Below, piece after piece: positions 5,334-9,153 of a stretch of DNA of 9,153 bases (within the stretch, counting starts at the first letter, position 1; every line of letters begins with the position of its first letter). Origin of the DNA: an uncultured Mailhella sp. (GTDB lineage Bacteria > Desulfobacterota > Desulfovibrionia > Desulfovibrionales > Desulfovibrionaceae). Location: the NCBI GenBank assembly GCA_905192935.1, contig CAJJMX010000057.1, forward strand, positions 1 to 9,153, written 5' to 3'. The position numbers and the translations under genes were made by a program. Below the pieces are notes generated by a model, which worked only from the letters and a program-made list of their open reading frames with translations, was not told the DNA's origin and ran no database searches.

Positions 5334-7748
5334 TCAGATACGCACGCCGAGGCTCTTCACCACAAAGGAGGCGATCTTTTCGCGTTCCTTGTCCACCTCG
5401 CCGTCCTGCAGGGTGCGGTCGGCCTTGCGGAAGGTGATGCGGCAGGTGATGTTGCGTTCCCTGCCGCCTTCGGGTTCGTACACGTCCAGAAGCTCCACGC
5501 TCTCCATGAGGTGCGTCTTTGCGCCGCGTACGGCGTCGAGAACGTCTTCCACATGCATGGTGCGGGGAGCGATGAAGGTGATGTCGCGACGCACGGCCGG
5601 GAACACCGGCAGGGGCTGGAACTGCGTCTTTCTGCCCTGAGAGGCGGCGCGCAGAAGATCGAGGTCGAGATCGGCGTACCACACGGCCTTGCGGGCCAGA
5701 TACGCGTCGGCCAGAGCGGGCTTGAGGCGACCCATGACGCCGGCGACGGAACCGTCTTCCATGGTCATGCGCACGGCGGGAGCGAGGTAGGGATGCTCAA
5801 CCATGGCAAAGGACGGCACGGGAAGATGCAGATAGGCAAAGAACTTTTCCACGATGCCCTTCAGGTCCACGTAGTCCAGATCCTCTTCCCTGTGGCCCCA
5901 GGCCTCGTCGTAGCGGGAACCGTAGAGCACCACGGCCAGATGACGCACTTCCTTCACCGTGGTGTCGCTGGACGCGTCCTGGCAGAACGCCTCGGCCACT
6001 TCGAAAAGACGGATGCCGGTCGCGCCCTGCGAGATGTTGTGACGCACATTCTGGAACAGTCCGGGAGCAAGTTCGGTACGCAGCACGTCCTGCTCGGCCG
6101 TGAGCGGATTCATGATGTTCACGCGGCCTTCGGCAGGCAGACCGAGAAAATCAAGATCCTTGTTGCCCACGAAGCTGTAGTTCACGGCTTCGTTCAAGCC
6201 GAGGCCCGCGGCCCAGTTCTTCACGCGCATCATGAAGGCGTGGCGGCTTTCCGGCGCGCCGAAGGAGGAAAGGGTCTGCGGAATGGAGGGCAGGGTCTCG
6301 CCGAGATTGTCCACGCCCTTGAATATGGCCACTTCCTCGATGAGGTCGGCTTCACGGGTGAGATCGTAGCGCCAGCCGGGAGTCTTCACGCTCCACTCGT
6401 CGCCCGCGCTGCGGTCCACGGTGCAGCCGAGGCTCTCCAGGGTCCTGGCGCAGAATTCGTCGGTGAGCTCCACGCCGAGCAGATCCTCGGCGCGGCTGCG
6501 GCGGAAGCGCACCACGGGAGCCTGCCAGGGGCTCGGCGTGCACTCGCATACGCCGCGGCACACCTCGGCGCCGGAAAGTTCGGCCATGAGAGCGGCCGCG
6601 CGATCCAGAGCAAAGGACATGTTGGTGGGATCCACGCCGCGCTCGTAGCGGTAGGAGGCCTCGCTGGTGAGGCCGAGACGGCGGGCCGTCATGCGGATGG
6701 AGCGGGGACGGAACACGGCGCATTCAAGGAACACGCTTTCGCTCTCGTCGGTGATCTCGGTTTCAAGACCGCCCATGACGCCGGCAAGGGCCACCGGCCT
6801 TTCCGCGTCGCAGATGAGACCGTCTCCGGCCTTGAGCAGACGTTCCTGCCCGTCGAGGGTAGTGAGCTTTTCGCCGTCTTCGGCCGGACGCACGATGATG
6901 CGGCCGCCCGCAAGCTTGTTGTGGTCAAAGGCGTGCAGGGGCTGACCAAGCTCCATGAGAATGTAGTTGGTCACGTCCACGAGGTTGGAAATGGCGCGCA
7001 CGCCCACGCCGTGCAGGCGGTAACGCATCCAGGCGGGCGAGGGCTTGACCTTCGCGCCCTTCAGGATGCGGCCCATGTAGGAGGGGCAGAGACCGCCGTC
7101 CTTCACGTCCACGGGCACGGCACGGCTCATGTCCTCGCCCTTCTCTTCCAGATGGAAGGAAGGCAGCGTCACGGGCAGATTCAGATACGCGCCCACGAGA
7201 CGGGCGAAGCCGTACACGGACAGGCAGTCCGCACGGTTGGGAGTAATGCTGATGTCCAGCACTTCCTTGTCCAGCTCGTAGGCGTCGACGAACTTCTCGC
7301 CGGGCATGACCTTGCGGCCGGACCTGTTTTCTTCGGGAAGGACGAGAATGCCGGAATGATCGTCGGCAAGGCCGAGCTCGCGCTCGGAGCATATCATGCC
7401 GAAGGAGGGCACGCCGCGCAGCTTGGCCTTCTTCATGACGAGCCCGCCGGGAAGCGTGGATCCCACGGGAGCCACGACCACGAGCTGACCGGCGGCCACG
7501 TTGGGCGCGCCGCACACGATGTTGAGAGGCTCCTCTGCGCCGACGTCCACGGTGCAGACGTGAAGATGGTCGGAATCGGGATGCGCCTCGCAGGTGAGCA
7601 CGCGACCGGTGACGACGCCTTCTATTTCCGCATAGGGATGCACCACTTCTTCCAGTTCAAGGCCGAGCATGGTGAGCATCTCGCCCAGCTCTTCCGCCGT
7701 TCCCGTGTACGGGACAAATTCCTTCAGCCAATTGAAACTCAGCAGCAT
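5334..7748 (-). CDS. pheT: Phenylalanyl-tRNA synthetase beta subunit
   Basis: 804 residues, close to the usual 790-805. With PheS it forms the cytosolic alpha2beta2 enzyme that charges tRNA-Phe; the beta subunit binds the tRNA and edits mischarged Tyr-tRNA-Phe. Domains in order: an N-terminal SFNWLKEF segment; a tRNA-binding OB fold at about 40-150 (HPDSDHLHVC, NIVCGAPN); the B3/4 editing domain at about 210-385 (SNLVDVTNYILMELGQPLHAFD, and RYERGVDP at 367-374); B5 at about 407-475 (PGWRYDLTREADLIEEVA); the inactive synthetase-like core at about 500-690; and the C-terminal ferredoxin-fold anticodon-binding domain at about 711-803 (PAVRRDITF, ITFRKADRTLQDGEV). ATG 7748 has GAGGAG (7762-7757) eight bases upstream. 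It follows pheS after 150 bases and is presumably cotranscribed. Confidence 0.98.
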   Translation of the reverse strand: MLLSFNWLKEFVPYTGTAEELGEMLTMLGLELEEVVHPYAEIEGVVTGRVLTCEAHPDSDHLHVCTVDVGAEEPLNIVCGAPNVAAGQLVVVAPVGSTLPGGLVMKKAKLRGVPSFGMICSERELGLADDHSGILVLPEENRSGRKVMPGEKFVDAYELDKEVLDISITPNRADCLSVYGFARLVGAYLNLPVTLPSFHLEEKGEDMSRAVPVDVKDGGLCPSYMGRILKGAKVKPSPAWMRYRLHGVGVRAISNLVDVTNYILMELGQPLHAFDHNKLAGGRIIVRPAEDGEKLTTLDGQERLLKAGDGLICDAERPVALAGVMGGLETEITDESESVFLECAVFRPRSIRMTARRLGLTSEASYRYERGVDPTNMSFALDRAAALMAELSGAEVCRGVCECTPSPWQAPVVRFRRSRAEDLLGVELTDEFCARTLESLGCTVDRSAGDEWSVKTPGWRYDLTREADLIEEVAIFKGVDNLGETLPSIPQTLSSFGAPESRHAFMMRVKNWAAGLGLNEAVNYSFVGNKDLDFLGLPAEGRVNIMNPLTAEQDVLRTELAPGLFQNVRHNISQGATGIRLFEVAEAFCQDASSDTTVKEVRHLAVVLYGSRYDEAWGHREEDLDYVDLKGIVEKFFAYLHLPVPSFAMVEHPYLAPAVRMTMEDGSVAGVMGRLKPALADAYLARKAVWYADLDLDLLRAASQGRKTQFQPLPVFPAVRRDITFIAPRTMHVEDVLDAVRGAKTHLMESVELLDVYEPEGGRERNITCRITFRKADRTLQDGEVDKEREKIASFVVKSLGVRI

Positions 7749-7818
7749 ATGTTTTTCTCCTCAGAGGATGAAAAGTCATGGTCTTTCGGAAATCCGCCTT
7801 CAAAGGCAAAACTTTCCT

Positions 7819-7848
7819 TCCCGCGGCGTGCCGCAGGCACGGACGGGA
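7819..7848 (-). promoter_or_regulatory. Hairpin in the pheS-pheT gap
   Basis: CGTGCC (7827-7832) and GGCACG (7836-7841) form a 6-bp stem with a three-base loop, extended outward across a small internal loop by TCCCG (7819-7823) / CGGGA (7844-7848). No T-run directly follows on the minus strand, so it is not a clear terminator. The 150-base gap is long for pheST, so the structure might affect mRNA processing or the ratio of subunits. Confidence 0.35.
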
Positions 7849-7898
7849 CATCAGGAGGGATGCGGAGTCCGCTCCTTCCCGACCACAGATTTCTTCCT

Positions 7899-8939
7899 CT
7901 ACGCAGGGAACTGATGGAGGAAGCGCACGTCGTTTTCAAAGTTCATGCGCAGGTCGGTGAGGCCGTACTTCAGCATGGCGATGCGTTCCACGCCGAGGCC
8001 GAAGGCAAAGCCGGAAACTTCGTCGGGATTGTAGCCGACGGAAACGAACACGGCCGGGTCGACCATGCCGCTGCCGAGAATCTCAAGCCAGCCGGACCCC
8101 TTGCACACACGGCAGGTCTGGCCGTCCACATGGCCGTGACCGCCGCACTGGGTGCAGGACATGTCCACTTCCACGCTGGGCTCGGTGAAGGGGAAGAAGC
8201 TGGGACGGAAGCGCACGCGGGTCTTCTCGCCGAACACGGCGCGCACGAAGGCGGTGAGCGTGCCGCGCAGATCGGCCATGGTGACGTGCTTGTCCACGAG
8301 CAGGCCCTCTATCTGATGGAACATGGGCGTGTGGGTCACGTCGGAGTCGCGACGGTAGACCTTGCCTGGTCCGATGACGGCAAGCGGAGGCTTGCGGTTC
8401 ATCATGGTGCGCACCTGCACGCAGGAGGTATGGGTGCGCAGCAGCACCTTGTCGGTGATGTACAGGGTGTCCTGCATGTCGCGGGCGGGGTGTTCGGGCG
8501 GCATGTTGAGGGCTTCAAAGCAGTTGAAGTCGGTTTCCACCTCGGGACCGCCGGCGATCTCGTAGCCCATGTGCTGGAACACGGAGCACACTTCCTGCAT
8601 GGCCAGCGTGATGGGATGCAGGGAACCGTTCCACAGCGTGCGGCCGGGAAGCGTGGGATCGAAGCCTGCGAGGAAGGCGGCCTCCCGCTCCTGTTCCTGA
8701 CGGGCGAGCCGCGCCTCGAAAAGTTCCACGAGACGCTGCTTCACCGCGTTGGCGGCCTGCCCGAAGGCGGGACGCTGTTCGGCAGAAAGCTCGCGCATGT
8801 GCGACATGAGTTCGGCAAGCTGCCCCTTGCGGCCGAGAAATTCCACGCGGGCCGCTTCCAGTTCCGCTTCGGACGAAATATGGTTCAAGCGTTCATCGAG
8901 CTTGCCGACCAGTCCATTCAATTGTTCAAGGAAATCCAT
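7899..8939 (-). CDS. pheS: Phenylalanyl-tRNA synthetase alpha subunit
   Basis: 346 residues from ATG 8939, the normal size. The catalytic subunit activates phenylalanine with ATP and transfers it to tRNA-Phe in the cytosol. The N-terminal helical coiled coil (about 1-90) contacts tRNA. The class II core follows: a THTS element at 169-172, motif 2 YRRDSDVTHTPMFHQIEG (195-212), the FFPFTEPS substrate-pocket segment (248-255) and motif 3 GFAFGLGVERIAML (310-323). Two CxxC pairs (Cys262/265 and 276/279) form a probable zinc-binding insert, also seen in other bacterial PheS proteins. The following loop reads GSGMVDP rather than the common GCGMVHP or GAGMVHP. The start at 8939 is chosen because the family begins here; AAGG (8950-8947) is seven bases upstream. 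The frame stays open to an ATG at 9053, giving a possible 384-residue form, treated below as a leader frame. Confidence 0.97.
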   Translation of the reverse strand: MDFLEQLNGLVGKLDERLNHISSEAELEAARVEFLGRKGQLAELMSHMRELSAEQRPAFGQAANAVKQRLVELFEARLARQEQEREAAFLAGFDPTLPGRTLWNGSLHPITLAMQEVCSVFQHMGYEIAGGPEVETDFNCFEALNMPPEHPARDMQDTLYITDKVLLRTHTSCVQVRTMMNRKPPLAVIGPGKVYRRDSDVTHTPMFHQIEGLLVDKHVTMADLRGTLTAFVRAVFGEKTRVRFRPSFFPFTEPSVEVDMSCTQCGGHGHVDGQTCRVCKGSGWLEILGSGMVDPAVFVSVGYNPDEVSGFAFGLGVERIAMLKYGLTDLRMNFENDVRFLHQFPA

Positions 8940-9053
8940 GGCAAGGCCTTGTGGCAGGCTGCGCTTCAGGCGCGCCTGAATGAAAGATATGAAAAAGGGG
9001 TGCAGAGCCAGGCCCTGCACCCCCACGGGGAAAAACTCCCCAAAAAGCTTCAT
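8940..9053 (-). CDS. Phe-rich leader frame upstream of, and in frame with, pheS
   Basis: ATG 9053-9051 has Shine-Dalgarno GAGG (9063-9060) at a six-base spacing. The 38 codons before the pheS ATG contain six Phe codons (positions 4, 7, 8, 20, 21, 24), all within the first 24. Phe7-Phe8 (9035-9030) lie in the loop of a GGGG/CCCC hairpin and just before the left arm of the terminator at 9023-9015. This resembles the Phe-rich PheM leader peptide that controls pheST by attenuation in enterobacteria. There is no stop codon: the frame runs directly into pheS, so it could instead be an N-terminal extension. Caution: most of the Phe codons arise from T-runs, including the U-tract of the terminator itself. 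Confidence 0.4.
8992..9023 (-). terminator. Intrinsic terminator (attenuator) in the pheST leader
   Basis: On the minus strand, GGGGTGCAG (9023-9015) pairs perfectly with CTGCACCCC (9005-8997) around a nine-base loop, followed at once by TTTTTC (8996-8991). It lies between rplT and pheS, 52 bases before the pheS ATG. It can serve as the rplT operon terminator, as the pheST attenuator, or both, with read-through feeding pheST. Confidence 0.75.
9020..9041 (-). promoter_or_regulatory. Competing hairpins of the attenuator leader
   Basis: On the minus strand, GGGG (9041-9038) can pair with CCCC (9030-9027) around AGTTTTT. The same CCCC can instead pair with GGGG (9023-9020) across GTG, using the first four bases of the terminator's left arm. 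The layout matches segments 1:2 and 2:3 of a classical attenuator. Both stems are only four base pairs, far weaker than the terminator, so pairing alone would not prevent termination. Confidence 0.35.
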
Positions 9054-9100
9054 CTGGTGCCTCGGGCCGCAAGGGCCGCGGGCTGTTCCGAAAAGGAAAC

Positions 9101-9153
9101 TTACGCCAGCTTGGACTTGGCCAGTTCGACGATGGCGGCGAAGTCGGCCTTTT
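9101..9153 (-). CDS. rplT: Ribosomal protein bL20, C-terminal end (cut by window edge)
   Basis: The last 16 codons and TAA stop of a minus-strand gene, reading KADFAAIVELAKSKLA. This matches the usual bL20 C-terminus (acidic/aromatic turn, then a helix ending AKxxLA). The infC-rpmI-rplT cluster commonly precedes pheS-pheT in bacteria, which supports the call. bL20 is an early-assembling 50S protein. The gap of 161 bases to pheS holds the attenuator-like leader. Confidence 0.85.
   Translation of the reverse strand, partial: KADFAAIVELAKSKLA

Noticed and set aside
8940..9100. T-box riboswitch in the pheST leader
   Set aside because: The 161-base gap is short, I could not find a T-box consensus or specifier stem, and the leader-peptide layout explains the terminator better.
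1..9153. CRISPR array, tRNA, transposon, integrase or toxin-antitoxin module
   Set aside because: No regularly spaced repeats, no tRNA-like fold and no such protein motif seen on either strand.

Overview
The window is GC-rich chromosomal DNA with four complete protein genes of bacterial housekeeping or envelope type, one complete small cysteine-rich gene of an uncharacterised family, and gene fragments at both edges. The best clue to the organism is the minus-strand order rplT-pheS-pheT together with a CGGC-domain protein and the codon style. These suggest an anaerobic proteobacterium, perhaps of the Desulfovibrio/Bilophila group (Desulfovibrionales). That is an inference; no rRNA or other decisive marker is present. 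I see no CRISPR array, transposase, tRNA, integrase or prophage gene.

Layout. Bases 1-113 are about 30% G+C, unlike the rest, and hold the open 3' end of an unrecognised plus-strand frame that overlaps the next gene. Bases 114-1451 (+) encode a DUF21/CBS/CorC_HlyC membrane protein, a probable Mg/Co-type ion transporter, followed by a strong hairpin terminator. Bases 1496-1880 are a hairpin-rich intergenic stretch leading to a 111-residue CGGC-domain protein (1881-2216, +). Two consecutive hairpins (2256-2341) separate it from a convergent minus-strand gene for an exported 880-residue M16 zinc peptidase (4991-2349).

The 342-base gap 4992-5333 holds, on the minus strand, the pheT terminator, a good sigma70-type promoter and a second intrinsic terminator inside the presumed peptidase leader. 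It may also hold a divergent plus-strand promoter and a short RNA. Minus-strand pheT (7748-5334) and pheS (8939-7899) encode the beta and alpha subunits of phenylalanyl-tRNA synthetase. The right edge is the last 16 codons of rplT (ribosomal protein bL20).

The most interesting region is the 161-base rplT-pheS gap. It carries a well-spaced Shine-Dalgarno, a short phenylalanine-rich leader frame and an intrinsic terminator with a U-run just before pheS. This is the architecture of a phenylalanine-responsive attenuator like that of enterobacterial pheST. Unusually, the leader frame has no stop and runs in frame into pheS. A second possible attenuator precedes the peptidase gene. Transcription-level control by terminators in 5' leaders is therefore a theme of the minus-strand half of the window. 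I found no clearly new multi-gene system.
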